Assembly: GCF_036346295.1 (NCBI RefSeq)
Contig: NZ_CP107819.1
Span: 2,790,001-2,854,000, forward strand
Reading direction: 5' to 3'
Length of the DNA: 64,000 nt
Source of the DNA: Streptomyces sp. NBC_00536
GTDB taxonomy: Bacteria > Actinomycetota > Actinomycetes > Streptomycetales > Streptomycetaceae
The notes under the pieces were generated by a model. The model ran no database searches, was not told where the DNA came from, and saw only the letters and a list, made by a program, of their open reading frames with translations. Every line of letters begins with the position of its first letter. Within the stretch, counting starts at the first letter, position 1. The position numbers and the translations under genes are program-made. This document shows, one piece after another, positions 55,640 to 64,000 of this stretch.

Positions 55640-57037
55640 GTGGCCATCACATCGCGCGCACCCGCGTCCGCGCCCGCAGCCACGCCCGGCGCCGCGGGGC
55701 CCGGGGGCGGCGGCCCGGCGCTGCCGGGGCGGCGCAGTGCGTGGGCGGAGGGCGTGGAGCGGCTGCGGGAGGCGGCGACCACCGAGCCCGGGCGGCTGCG
55801 GATCATCGGGGCGGCCCTGGCCGCCCTGGTGCTGCTGTTCGGGGTGGTGACCGTCTGGGAGATCTCGGACCGGTCCGGCGCTGCGGACGACGTCGTCGGC
55901 CGCAGCCAGCCGCTCAGCGCGGACGCGGCGAGCATCTACCGCTCGCTGGCGGATGCGGACACGGCCAGCTCCAGCGGGTTCCTCGCGGGCGGCCAGGAGC
56001 CGCGCGAGGTCCGCGAGCGGTACGAGAAGGACATCGCCAACGCCTCCCGGCTGCTGGTCAACGCGGCCGCCAACACCGGCGGTGACGAGGAGTCCCGCAA
56101 GGAGATCACCCTGCTCGGCGAGCAGTTGCCGCGCTACACCGGCCTGATAGAGCAGGCCCGGTCCACCAACCGGCAGGGGCTGCCGCTCGGCGGGGCCTAT
56201 CTGCGGTACGCCAACGAGCAGATGAGCACCCAGCTGCTGCCCGCCGCGCAGCGGCTCTACCAGGCGGAGACCGCCCGGCTCTACCAGGACTACGACGACG
56301 CCCGCGCCTTCCCCGTGGGCTCGATCGCCACGGGCCTGCTGGCCATCGGGTTCCTGGTGTGGGCCCAGCGGCGCAACTACCGCCGCACGCACCGGGTCTT
56401 CAACCACGGGCTGCTCGCCGCGACGGCCGCCTCCACGGTGGTGCTGCTGTGGCTGGCCGTGGGGCACACCGTGGCGCGCACCGAGCTGAGCACGGCCCGC
56501 TCGGGCGGGCAGGAGTCGCTGAAGGTGCTCAACGACGCCCGGATCTCCTCGCTGCAGGCGCGGGCCAATGAGAACCTGACCCTGATCGCGCGGGGCGCCG
56601 TCCTCGCCGACGACAAGAAGTCCGACAAGTACGACGTCGACTTCGCCAAGGACATGAAGGACCTCGACGCGGGCCTCGCCCAGGCCGCGCGGCTCGCCGA
56701 CGACGAGAGCGGCCGGACCCCCGTCGCGCACGCCGTGGACGGCGTCAAGCAGTGGAAGCAGCGGCACGCGGCCGCCCGGGAGACCGACAACAAGGGCGAC
56801 TACGACCTCGCGCTGCCCCAGGTCATCGGGGGCAAGGACAGCAGCGGGGCGTCCTTCGACACCGTGGACGCCTCCCTGGAACAGGCGATCGCGCACGAAC
56901 AGCGGCAGTTCACGAGCGCGGCCCGGTCCGGGCTCGGCGCACTGGGCGGTCTGGTCACGGGCGGGGCGGCCCTGGCGGTCCTCGGGGCCGCGGCCGCGCT
57001 GCTCGGTATCGGGCGCAGGCTTTCGGAGTACAGGTGA
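55640..57037 (+). CDS. glnX: GlnX-like membrane sensor protein
   Basis: 465 residues with four membrane helices: one near residues 52-73, two close together near 232-275, and one at the C-terminus (GLGALGGLVTGGAALAVLGAAAALLGI). The two long loops between them are helical and face outward. This matches GlnX of mycobacteria and corynebacteria, which contacts GlnH outside and activates PknG inside. GTG 55640 has GGGGGAGG. The stop overlaps the glnH start (TGATG). Confidence 0.82.
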   Translation: MAITSRAPASAPAATPGAAGPGGGGPALPGRRSAWAEGVERLREAATTEPGRLRIIGAALAALVLLFGVVTVWEISDRSGAADDVVGRSQPLSADAASIYRSLADADTASSSGFLAGGQEPREVRERYEKDIANASRLLVNAAANTGGDEESRKEITLLGEQLPRYTGLIEQARSTNRQGLPLGGAYLRYANEQMSTQLLPAAQRLYQAETARLYQDYDDARAFPVGSIATGLLAIGFLVWAQRRNYRRTHRVFNHGLLAATAASTVVLLWLAVGHTVARTELSTARSGGQESLKVLNDARISSLQARANENLTLIARGAVLADDKKSDKYDVDFAKDMKDLDAGLAQAARLADDESGRTPVAHAVDGVKQWKQRHAAARETDNKGDYDLALPQVIGGKDSSGASFDTVDASLEQAIAHEQRQFTSAARSGLGALGGLVTGGAALAVLGAAAALLGIGRRLSEYR

Positions 57038-58077
57038 TGCGGATGCGAGGGCGCCGGGTGGAGCGGAACGAGGGCGCGGGACCGGGACCGGTCCCGCGGC
57101 GGCTGCGCGGCTGGGGCGGGGTGAGCGCGATGGCCGCGGCCTGCGCGGTGACGGCCGCCGCCGTCCTGCTGCCGCTCGCCCAGGCCGCCCCGGAGCCGGG
57201 TCGCACCGGCACCGTCCACGAGGGCGCCGCCGCGCCCGCGCTGTCCCCGGCCGCCCCGTCCGTGGACGAGACCTGCCAGGACCCGGAGGCCAGCCTGCGC
57301 CCGCCGGGGGTGGACGGGGCGTCCATCGCCCGGATCAAGGCGGCGGGCAAGCTCGTCGCGGGCGTCGACCAGAACAGCTTCCGCTGGGGTTACCGCAATC
57401 CGGTCGACGGCAAGCTCGACGGCTTCGACATCGCCCTGGTGAAGGCCATAGCGAAGGACATCCTGGGCGACGAGAACGCGGTGATATACCGGGCGATCCC
57501 CACCAGCCAGCGCATACCCGCGCTGGTGGAGGGCCGGGTCGACATCGTCGTGCGGACCATGACCATCAACTGCGCCCGGCTCAAGGACGTCGCCTTCTCC
57601 ACCGCGTACTTCGAGGCGGGCCAGCAGGTGCTGGCCCCCAAGGGCTCGCCCATCACCGGCTACGACGCCTCGCTCAAGGGCCGCAAGATCTGCACGGCGG
57701 CCGGTTCCATCGCCGAGAGCAAGCTCAAGGAGAACGGTTTCGGCTCGGTGTCGGTCACCGTTCCCAACCAGCTGGACTGTCTGGTCCGGCTCCAGCTCGG
57801 CGAGGTCGACGGGATCATCACGGACAACGCGCTCGCCGCCGGCCAGGCGGCGCAGGACCCGACGGTGCGCCTCGTCGGCTCGCCCTTCACCCGCGAGTTC
57901 TACGGGGTGGCGATGAACAAGGACGCGACCGATCTGGTGCGCCGGATCAACAAGGTGCTGGAGAACTACCGCGCGGGCGGCGACGGCAGCCAGTGGGAGA
58001 AGGCCTACCGCACCCACCTGGAGTCCGTGCTGCCCGGCATCCCGGGCCCCCCGGCACCCAAGTACCGGGACGGCTGA
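57037..58077 (+). CDS. glnH: GlnH-like amino acid-binding protein
   Basis: 346 residues. A hydrophobic segment (AAACAVTAAAVLLPLAQAAP) anchors or exports it; no lipobox is seen. The rest is a type 3 solute-binding protein: LVAGVDQNSFRWGYRNPVDGKLDGFDIALVKAIAKDILG, VDIVVRTMTINCARLKDVAFS, and FGSVSVTVPNQLDC. GlnH senses aspartate/glutamate in mycobacteria. Start: ATG 57037 inside glnX's stop; GTG 57034 possible. Confidence 0.85.
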   Translation: MRMRGRRVERNEGAGPGPVPRRLRGWGGVSAMAAACAVTAAAVLLPLAQAAPEPGRTGTVHEGAAAPALSPAAPSVDETCQDPEASLRPPGVDGASIARIKAAGKLVAGVDQNSFRWGYRNPVDGKLDGFDIALVKAIAKDILGDENAVIYRAIPTSQRIPALVEGRVDIVVRTMTINCARLKDVAFSTAYFEAGQQVLAPKGSPITGYDASLKGRKICTAAGSIAESKLKENGFGSVSVTVPNQLDCLVRLQLGEVDGIITDNALAAGQAAQDPTVRLVGSPFTREFYGVAMNKDATDLVRRINKVLENYRAGGDGSQWEKAYRTHLESVLPGIPGPPAPKYRDG

Positions 58078-58082
58078 GCGCC

Positions 58083-59375
58083 GTGGCGGGAACAGAGGAG
58101 GCCGGACCCGCGGTGATGGACCGGGACGACGTCGACCGCGCGCTGACCCGGCTGGACGCGGAGCACGAGGCCGTCGAGACCTCGCTGCTCGCACTCCAGG
58201 ACCATGCCGGGCGCCGGCTGCTGGAGGGCGCCGCGCTGGCCGGGGTCACCCGCGAGCGGTGGGCCGCGGCCGACGCCGCCATCAACCGCCTGTGGACGTA
58301 CTTCGACGCCTACAGCGGGGCGCTCGCCGCCGCCCGGGAGCTGCGCGAGCGGCGCCGCTGGCCCAGCCGCGAGGACCTGGCCGAGCTGACCGAACGGCTG
58401 CGCGGCGCCGGGGTGATGATCGCGGGCGGCGCGGTGGAGGGCGCCCAGCTGGCCGAGCGGTTCTCGCTGGCCGAGCTGGTCGCGCGGATGAACGAGCTGT
58501 ACGCCGCCTCGCTGGACATGGTGGTGGCCGCCGACGCGGTGTGGTCGGCGCTGCCCGCCCGGATAGACCTGCTCGCCGCCGAACTGCACCGCACCCGCGC
58601 GCTGGCGCACTCCGTGGGCGTGCGCCCCGGTGAGCACCCCTCGGGCGACGACCTGGAGGCGATCACCGCCGAGCTGGCGGACCTGCGCGCCCGGGTCATC
58701 GAGGACCCGCTGGCCTTCTGGACCCCGGCGCCGGGGAGTTCGGCGCCGGGTGGCGGGCGGCCGGACACCGTGCGGTACGACCGGGCGGCGCGCGCGCTGG
58801 AGGACGTACGCCGTGAGGTGGAGGCGGTCCTGGCGGTGCGCCAGGACGCCGAGCAGCGGCTGATCAGCCTGCGCGACGTGCTGTCGCGGGCCGACCGGAC
58901 CCTGGCGGAGGCGCGGACCGCGCGCGGCGAGGTGCTGGCGAAGATCGCGGCCTCCGAGGTGCCCGCGGTGAGCGGGCCGCCGACCGTGCTCCAGGAGCAG
59001 CTGGCGGCGGCCGCCGACTACCGGCGCCAGTCCCAGTGGCACCGGCTGTCCCCGCTGCTGGAATCCCTGGAGGAGCGGGCCGAGGACGAACTGCTCCGGG
59101 CCCGCGAGTCGTTGACCGCGGTGACCGCGCCGCTGGCGGTGCGGGCCGAACTGCGGGGCAGGCTGGATGCTTACCGGGCGAAGATGACCCGGCACGGAAC
59201 GGCGGGAGACCCCTTGCTCGTTGAGCGGTACGACACGGCCCGGCGGATGCTGTGGAGCGCGCCCTGTGATCTGCGGGCCGCCGAACAGGCCGTCCTGCGC
59301 TACCAGCAGGCCGCCGCCGAGTCACTGGTGCCGCAGCAGGACCGGCCCCTCGGGCCGGGGAAGGAAGACGCATGA
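58083..59375 (+). CDS. Coiled-coil hypothetical protein of the glnX-pknG locus
   Basis: 430 residues, no membrane segment. Mostly long helices rich in Arg, Glu, Ala and Leu (for example SREDLAELTERLRGAGVMIAG and AARALEDVRREVEAVLAVRQDAEQRLISLRDVL), suggesting a coiled-coil rod. No enzyme motif is found. It starts 5 bases after glnH (GTG 58083) and overlaps pknG through ATGA, so it belongs to the same operon. It may tether the kinase to the membrane sensor. Confidence 0.82.
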   Translation: MAGTEEAGPAVMDRDDVDRALTRLDAEHEAVETSLLALQDHAGRRLLEGAALAGVTRERWAAADAAINRLWTYFDAYSGALAAARELRERRRWPSREDLAELTERLRGAGVMIAGGAVEGAQLAERFSLAELVARMNELYAASLDMVVAADAVWSALPARIDLLAAELHRTRALAHSVGVRPGEHPSGDDLEAITAELADLRARVIEDPLAFWTPAPGSSAPGGGRPDTVRYDRAARALEDVRREVEAVLAVRQDAEQRLISLRDVLSRADRTLAEARTARGEVLAKIAASEVPAVSGPPTVLQEQLAAAADYRRQSQWHRLSPLLESLEERAEDELLRARESLTAVTAPLAVRAELRGRLDAYRAKMTRHGTAGDPLLVERYDTARRMLWSAPCDLRAAEQAVLRYQQAAAESLVPQQDRPLGPGKEDA

Positions 59376-62173
59376 GCCTGATCGGGACTCCGTGCGGCCG
59401 GCCCGGCTGCCCGGGCACGTACGAGGACATGGGCGGCGCGGAGCCGTACTGCGACACCTGCGGCCTGGCGCCGCTGGCGGGCGCGGCGCCCGCGCCGGTG
59501 ACGGGGGCCGCCGAGCTGGTGTCGCCGCCCACCGGGATGACCAGCGCGGCCCGGGGCGGCGCGGCGCGCGGCTCCCAGGGGTCGCAGCCTTCGGGTCGCA
59601 GTTCCGGTTCGGCGCGCTCCGCGCGGTCCTCGCGGTCGTCCTCCTCGCGGCGTTCGGTCTCAGGAAGGCTCTCGCGGGCCCTGTCGGGGAGCGCCGGGTC
59701 CAGCCGTTCGGTGTCGGTGCGCAGTTCGGGCGCGGCGGCCGGGCACTCGGGCCGCAGCCGGCTGGGGGCCGGGCTGGTGAACGTACCGGAGGTTCCGCGT
59801 CCGGATCCTTCGGCATCGGTGCTGGAGAACCCCGAGGTCCCGGAGCGCAAGCGGTTCTGCTCGAAGGCGGACTGCGGGGCCCCGGTGGGGCGTTCGCGCG
59901 GGGACCGGCCGGGCCGCACCGAGGGCTTCTGCACCAAGTGCGGGCACCCCTACTCCTTCGTGCCCAAGCTCGCCTCGGGCGATGTGGTGCACGGGCAGTA
60001 CGAGGTGGCGGGCTGCCTGGCGCACGGCGGCCTCGGCTGGGTGTACCTGGCCGTGGACCGGGCGGTCTCGGACCGCTGGGTGGTCCTCAAGGGCCTGCTG
60101 GACACCGGGGACCAGGACGCGATGGCCGCGGCCATCTCGGAGCGGCGCTTCCTCGCGGAGATCGAGCACTCCAACATCGTGCGGATCTACAACTTCGTGG
60201 AGCACCTGGACCAGCGGACCGGTTCGCTGGACGGGTACATCGTGATGGAGTACGTCGGCGGCAAATCGCTCAAGGAGATCGCCAACGAGCGGCGCCAGGC
60301 CGACGGGCGGCGCGATCCGCTGCCGGTGGAGCAGGCCTGCGCGTACGGCATCGAGGCCCTGGAGGCCCTCGGCCACCTGCACAGCCGCAATCTCCTCTAC
60401 TGCGACTTCAAGGTCGACAACGCCATCCAGCAGGCCGACCAGCTCAAGCTGATCGACATGGGCGCGGTCCGGCGGATGGACGACGACGAATCCGCGATCT
60501 ACGGCACGGTCGGCTACCAGGCGCCCGAAGTCGCCGAGCTGGGGCCCTCGGTGGCCTCCGACCTCTACACCGTCGCGCGCACGCTGGCCGTGCTGACCTT
60601 CGACTTCCAGGGCTACACGAACGTCTTCGTGGACAGCCTGCCGGACCCCGACCACATCGAGGTCTTCCGGCGCTACGAGTCCTTCTACCGGCTGCTGGTG
60701 CGGGCCACCGATCCGGACCCGGGGCGGCGGTTCGCCTCCGCGCAGGAGATGGCCGACCAGCTGACGGGCGTGCTGCGCGAGGTGGTGGCGCTGCAGACCG
60801 GGCGGCCGCGGCCGCAGCTGTCCACGCTGTTCGGTCCCGAGCTGCGGGTCACCGACACCCTGCTGTTCGCCGAGGAGACGGGGGCCGAGGTGTCCCGGCT
60901 CGGCGCGCGGGACGTGACGGCGCGGCGCGGCAAGCTGCTGGGCCGCCGCCGCGTGGCGCCCGCCCCGGCCGCGCTCGCCGGTGGTGGCGGGGGCTCGGTC
61001 TCCGCGGTGACGGCGGTCGCCCCGGGGGCCCCGGCCGCCGCGGTGTCCGTCGTGGGCGCGGCTGCCCCGGTGTCCGGCGTGGGCGCGCTGGCGACGACGG
61101 CGACGCACCTGGCGGGTGGCCCGGGCGCCCTCGCGAGCGCCGCGAGACCGGCCCCGGCCGGGGTGTCCCTGCCGGCGCCGCGACAGGCACCGGCCGAGGC
61201 ACCGCCCGCCCTACGGGCGTACCCCGGCGGGGTCCCCGGATCGGCCGCGCTGGCCGGGCTGGACGCGCGGGGCACCGCGCTGGCCCTGCCGGTGCCGCTG
61301 GTGGACCCGGCCGACCCCAACGCCGGATTCCTGGCCGCGCTGCTGGCCTCGGCGCCCGCCGATCTGCTGGGCGCGCTCGGGGCGGCGCCCGCCGACTCCG
61401 CCGAGCTGCGGCTGCGCGCCCTGCGGGCCCGGCTGGAACTGGGCGAACTCACGGTGGCGGCCCGGACCCTGACCGAGCTGGAGGACGACCACTCCGACGA
61501 CTGGCGCGTGGTCTGGGCGCGCGGGATCGCCTCCCTGGCCGCCGGGGACGACGAGGTCGCGGCGCTGTCCTTCGACGCGATCTACGACGCCTTCCCGGGC
61601 GAGCCCGCGCCGAAGCTGGCGCTGGGCCTGTGCGCGGAGGTCCTCGGCCAGCTGGACAACGCGGCCGAGTACTACAGCCTGGTCTGGGTCACCGACCCGG
61701 GCTTCGTGAGCGCGGCCTTCGGGCTGGCCCGGGTCCAGCTGGCCGCCGGGGACCGGACGGCGGCGGTGCGGACGCTGGAATCCGTACCGGAGGCGTCCAT
61801 CCACTACACGGCCGCGCGGGTGGCGGCCGTACGGGCACGCTTGCGCGACCGCTCCCCCGACGAGCCGCTCCTGGAGGATCTGCGGGCGGCCTCGGGGCAG
61901 GTGGAGGCGCTACGGCGGTTCGGCCTGGACGCCGTGCGGTACGAGGTGCTGACGGCGGAGGTTCTGGGCTCGGCGCTCGACTGGGTACTGTCGGGTAGCC
62001 GGGGCGCGGACCCCGGCCGGACCTCGCTGCTCGGCAGCCAACTGGACGAGCGGGGGCTGCGCTTCGGCCTGGAACGCTCTTACCGGGTCCTGGCCCGCCT
62101 GGCGCAGCGGGGCGAGGAGAGGATCGAACTGGTGGAACGGGCAAACCGTTTCCGTCCACGGACGTGGGTGTGA
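59372..62173 (+). CDS. pknG: PknG-type serine/threonine protein kinase
   Basis: 933 residues. N-terminal zinc ribbon (CGRPGCPGTYED...YCDTCG), a low-complexity Ser/Arg region, then a second zinc ribbon (FCSKADCGAP...FCTKCGHP, near residue 165) corresponding to PknG's rubredoxin part. The kinase runs from about 206: VHGQYEVAGCLAHGGLGWVYLA, catalytic NLLYCDFKVDN (Asp about 345) and KLIDMGAVRRM. TPR-type helices from about 650. PknG phosphorylates OdhI/GarA to control 2-oxoglutarate dehydrogenase. The Pro/Ala-rich linker at about 525-640 is long. Starts at ATGA overlap. Confidence 0.92.
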   Translation: MSLIGTPCGRPGCPGTYEDMGGAEPYCDTCGLAPLAGAAPAPVTGAAELVSPPTGMTSAARGGAARGSQGSQPSGRSSGSARSARSSRSSSSRRSVSGRLSRALSGSAGSSRSVSVRSSGAAAGHSGRSRLGAGLVNVPEVPRPDPSASVLENPEVPERKRFCSKADCGAPVGRSRGDRPGRTEGFCTKCGHPYSFVPKLASGDVVHGQYEVAGCLAHGGLGWVYLAVDRAVSDRWVVLKGLLDTGDQDAMAAAISERRFLAEIEHSNIVRIYNFVEHLDQRTGSLDGYIVMEYVGGKSLKEIANERRQADGRRDPLPVEQACAYGIEALEALGHLHSRNLLYCDFKVDNAIQQADQLKLIDMGAVRRMDDDESAIYGTVGYQAPEVAELGPSVASDLYTVARTLAVLTFDFQGYTNVFVDSLPDPDHIEVFRRYESFYRLLVRATDPDPGRRFASAQEMADQLTGVLREVVALQTGRPRPQLSTLFGPELRVTDTLLFAEETGAEVSRLGARDVTARRGKLLGRRRVAPAPAALAGGGGGSVSAVTAVAPGAPAAAVSVVGAAAPVSGVGALATTATHLAGGPGALASAARPAPAGVSLPAPRQAPAEAPPALRAYPGGVPGSAALAGLDARGTALALPVPLVDPADPNAGFLAALLASAPADLLGALGAAPADSAELRLRALRARLELGELTVAARTLTELEDDHSDDWRVVWARGIASLAAGDDEVAALSFDAIYDAFPGEPAPKLALGLCAEVLGQLDNAAEYYSLVWVTDPGFVSAAFGLARVQLAAGDRTAAVRTLESVPEASIHYTAARVAAVRARLRDRSPDEPLLEDLRAASGQVEALRRFGLDAVRYEVLTAEVLGSALDWVLSGSRGADPGRTSLLGSQLDERGLRFGLERSYRVLARLAQRGEERIELVERANRFRPRTWV

Positions 62174-62176
62174 GTG

Positions 62177-63706
62177 ATGTCGATGCATCGGCCGTCGGGC
62201 TGCCCCAGCTGTGCGGAACCCCTGGAAGAGGGTGACCGTTTCTGCGGAGTCTGCGGATACGCCCTCTCCGCGGATCCCCCGCCCCCGGACGACCACCCGA
62301 CGGTCGCCCTGACCCCGGGCCCGTCCCCCGTACCCGCGGGGCATGCCGCCGAGGGGTACGCCGCCGAGTCCGCGCCCGGCGCCGGGGCCTCCGGCCCGGC
62401 GGGCTGGCCCGGCCCGGCGGGCGGTGCCCGTTCCGGTTCCGGTTCCGGTTCCGGTTCCGGTGGCGAACCCGTCGGAGCGACCGGCGGATACGGCACGGCT
62501 CCCGCCGGGGCCTCCGGCGCGGCGCCCTGGTCCGGCGCGGACCTGGACGGCACCGCCGACGGCCCCACCGGCGCATCGGCCTGGTCCGGTCCGACCGGCC
62601 CGACCGGCCCGGACCAGCCCGCCGTGGCGACGGGCACCGTGCCGGGCCCGGGCGCCACGCTCGTCGACGGGCCCGACGGCTGGGACCTCGCCGCCCCCGA
62701 CGGGGCGACCTCCGGCCACCTGGGCACGAGCCCGGGCAGCGGCACCGGCACCGGAGCGGACGCGGGGACCGGCACCGGCGGCGAGCCGACCGGCGAGGCG
62801 ACCGGCGGGAAGACCTGTGTCGCCTGCCGGGCCGGCCGGGTCGACACCGACGGCTACTGCGAGCACTGCGGCCACGCCCAGCCCCGCGAGCGCGACCACC
62901 TCGAAGAGGAGCTCGGCAGCGTCGCCGCCGTCAGCGACCGCGGCCTGCGCCACCACCGCAACGAGGACTCCTTCGCCGTCGCGGCCACCGCGCTGCCCGA
63001 CGGCAGCGCCGCCACCGTCGCCATCGTCTGCGACGGCGTGTCCTCGGCCAGCCGCCCCGACGAGGCCTCCGCCGCCGCGGCCGTCGCCGCCAACGAGGCG
63101 CTGCTGGACGCGCTGCCCCGCGGCGCCCTGCCCCAGCAGGCCATGCACGAGGCCATCCTGGCCGCCGCCACGGCCGTCAACGCCCTGGCCCCGGAGATCC
63201 CCGGCGCGCAGAACGCCCCCGCCTGCACCCTCGTCGGCGCGGTCACGGCGGGTGGTCTGCTGATCATCGGCTGGGTCGGCGACAGCCGCGCGTACTGGGT
63301 GCCCGACGACCGCAACGCCCCGCCCGCCCGCCTCACCGAGGACGACTCCTGGGCCGCCCAGATGGTCGCGGCGGGCCTGATGAACGAGGCCGAGGCGTAC
63401 GCCGACGTCCGCGCGCACGCCATCACCGGCTGGCTCGGCGCCGACGCGTACGAACTGGAGCCGCACACCGTCGCCTTCAAGCCCGACCGGCCCGGCGTCG
63501 TGGTCGTCTGCACCGACGGACTGTGGAACTACGCGGAGTCCGCGCAGGACATGGCCCGGGTGCTGCCCGCCGACGCCGCCGTGCGGCCGCTGCACAGCGC
63601 GCAGGTCCTCGTCGGGCACGCCCTGGACGGCGGTGGCCACGACAACGTGACCGTGGCCGTCGTGCCGTTCGCCGTGCCCGAGGCGGCCGCCGTACCCGCC
63701 GCCTGA
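62177..63706 (+). CDS. PP2C-family protein phosphatase with zinc ribbons
   Basis: About 509 residues. First zinc ribbon CPSCAEPLEEGDRFCGVCGYAL; then 140 residues of Gly/Ser/Pro-rich linker (including a GSGSGSGSGG run); second ribbon CVACRAGRVDTDGYCEHCGH near 213; PP2C domain from about 250: SDRGLRHHRNEDSF, VCDGVSS, GDSRAYWV, CTDGLWNY, GGHDNVTVAVV. It would reverse the kinase reaction. Start may be ATG 62177 or GTG 62174 right after the pknG stop. Confidence 0.9.
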   Translation: MSMHRPSGCPSCAEPLEEGDRFCGVCGYALSADPPPPDDHPTVALTPGPSPVPAGHAAEGYAAESAPGAGASGPAGWPGPAGGARSGSGSGSGSGGEPVGATGGYGTAPAGASGAAPWSGADLDGTADGPTGASAWSGPTGPTGPDQPAVATGTVPGPGATLVDGPDGWDLAAPDGATSGHLGTSPGSGTGTGADAGTGTGGEPTGEATGGKTCVACRAGRVDTDGYCEHCGHAQPRERDHLEEELGSVAAVSDRGLRHHRNEDSFAVAATALPDGSAATVAIVCDGVSSASRPDEASAAAAVAANEALLDALPRGALPQQAMHEAILAAATAVNALAPEIPGAQNAPACTLVGAVTAGGLLIIGWVGDSRAYWVPDDRNAPPARLTEDDSWAAQMVAAGLMNEAEAYADVRAHAITGWLGADAYELEPHTVAFKPDRPGVVVVCTDGLWNYAESAQDMARVLPADAAVRPLHSAQVLVGHALDGGGHDNVTVAVVPFAVPEAAAVPAA

Positions 63707-63772
63707 CCGCCCGTCACACCCCCCGCACCCCGCCCCCGCCCGCCCCGCACACACCCCGAGGAGACCGTCCTG

Positions 63773-64000
63773 ATGGCGAACTTCGCCAAGCCGAGCGCCC
63801 CGCGCTTCACCGTGGAGGTGTACCAGAACGAGTTCCTCCCGGTGGGCGGGCAGGACGTGCACGCCATCGTGACGGTCACGTCCACCGGGGGCGCGGCGGC
63901 GACCCGCGCCGCGACCCCGGGCAGCGGGGCCGCCGTCGTGATCATGGTCGACTGTTCGGGGTCCATGGCGTACCCGCCGGCCAAGATGACCGGGGCCCAG
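63773..64000 (+). CDS. von Willebrand factor A domain protein (5' part)
   Basis: The first 76 codons are in the window and the gene runs off the right edge. The start ATG 63773 has GAGGAG. MANFAKPSAPRFTVEVYQNEFLPVGGQDVHAIVTVTS leads into a VWA domain with the metal site VDCSGSM. The arrangement (kinase, PP2C, VWA) matches TerY/YegL-type stress and phosphorylation signalling sets. It is 66 bp after the phosphatase. Confidence 0.85.
   Translation, partial: MANFAKPSAPRFTVEVYQNEFLPVGGQDVHAIVTVTSTGGAAATRAATPGSGAAVVIMVDCSGSMAYPPAKMTGAQ

Overview
The window looks like the chromosome of a Streptomyces species. It has very high GC, strong G/C preference at third codon positions, frequent GTG starts with GGAGG-type ribosome binding sites, and a gene order that I recall (not checked here) from the S. 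coelicolor SCO2626-SCO2670 area: nei, rpiB, amino acid permeases, sodF, pepN, asd, malQ, the csn sugar cluster, then a pknG locus. It is mostly core chromosome with an accessory-looking left end. No prophage, CRISPR array or secondary-metabolite cluster is visible.

Left end (1-9318). Positions 135-176 match the 3' half of a tRNA-Gly(UCC) gene whose 5' half is missing, which looks like an integration scar. It is followed by a hairpin and less GC-rich hypothetical genes: a membrane-anchored helical protein, two small proteins and a gene broken by a one-base frameshift. A diverged direct repeat (1-119 and 2868-2985) flanks this block. Next come a coupled minus-strand operon (two-TM protein, Nudix hydrolase, cupin), a small membrane protein, a PLP decarboxylase/HD-domain pair, and a DUF4232 lipoprotein overlapping a P-loop ATPase gene. 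That ATPase gene is split by a 111-bp miniature inverted-repeat element. Removing it exactly restores the reading frame.

Middle (9293-41272). An ABC ATPase without a visible permease, a SpoIIE/PP2C phosphatase, an Eis-like acetyltransferase, a Nei-type glycosylase and RpiB are followed by three paralogous amino acid permeases with bioY between the first two. Then come sodF with a probable nickel-responsive Nur operator, a monothiol DsbA-like protein, two PepN aminopeptidases, an AbiEi/DUF559-like protein, a CGNR regulator divergent from a VOC/flavin-reductase pair, a secreted subtilase and a secreted M28 peptidase facing each other, asd, a second hydroxymethylbilane synthase and malQ. Several intergenic gaps carry the dispersed 'CCTCAAACGCCGGCGGGGCTG' palindromic repeat.

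Right end (41304-64000). A long palindrome precedes a MarR regulator divergent from an MFS exporter, with a perfect 10-bp inverted repeat between them. Two EamA transporters and a LysR regulator follow, then an HNH endonuclease and an MscS channel. The csnR-csnEFGHK cluster (ROK repressor, ABC importer, GH4 glycosidase, sugar kinase) imports and uses chito/glucosamine-type oligosaccharides. The last 8 kb is a tightly packed run encoding a GlnX-like membrane protein, a GlnH-like amino acid-binding protein, a coiled-coil protein, a PknG-type kinase, a zinc-ribbon PP2C phosphatase and a von Willebrand A protein cut by the window edge. It is probably one amino-acid-sensing phosphorylation module.
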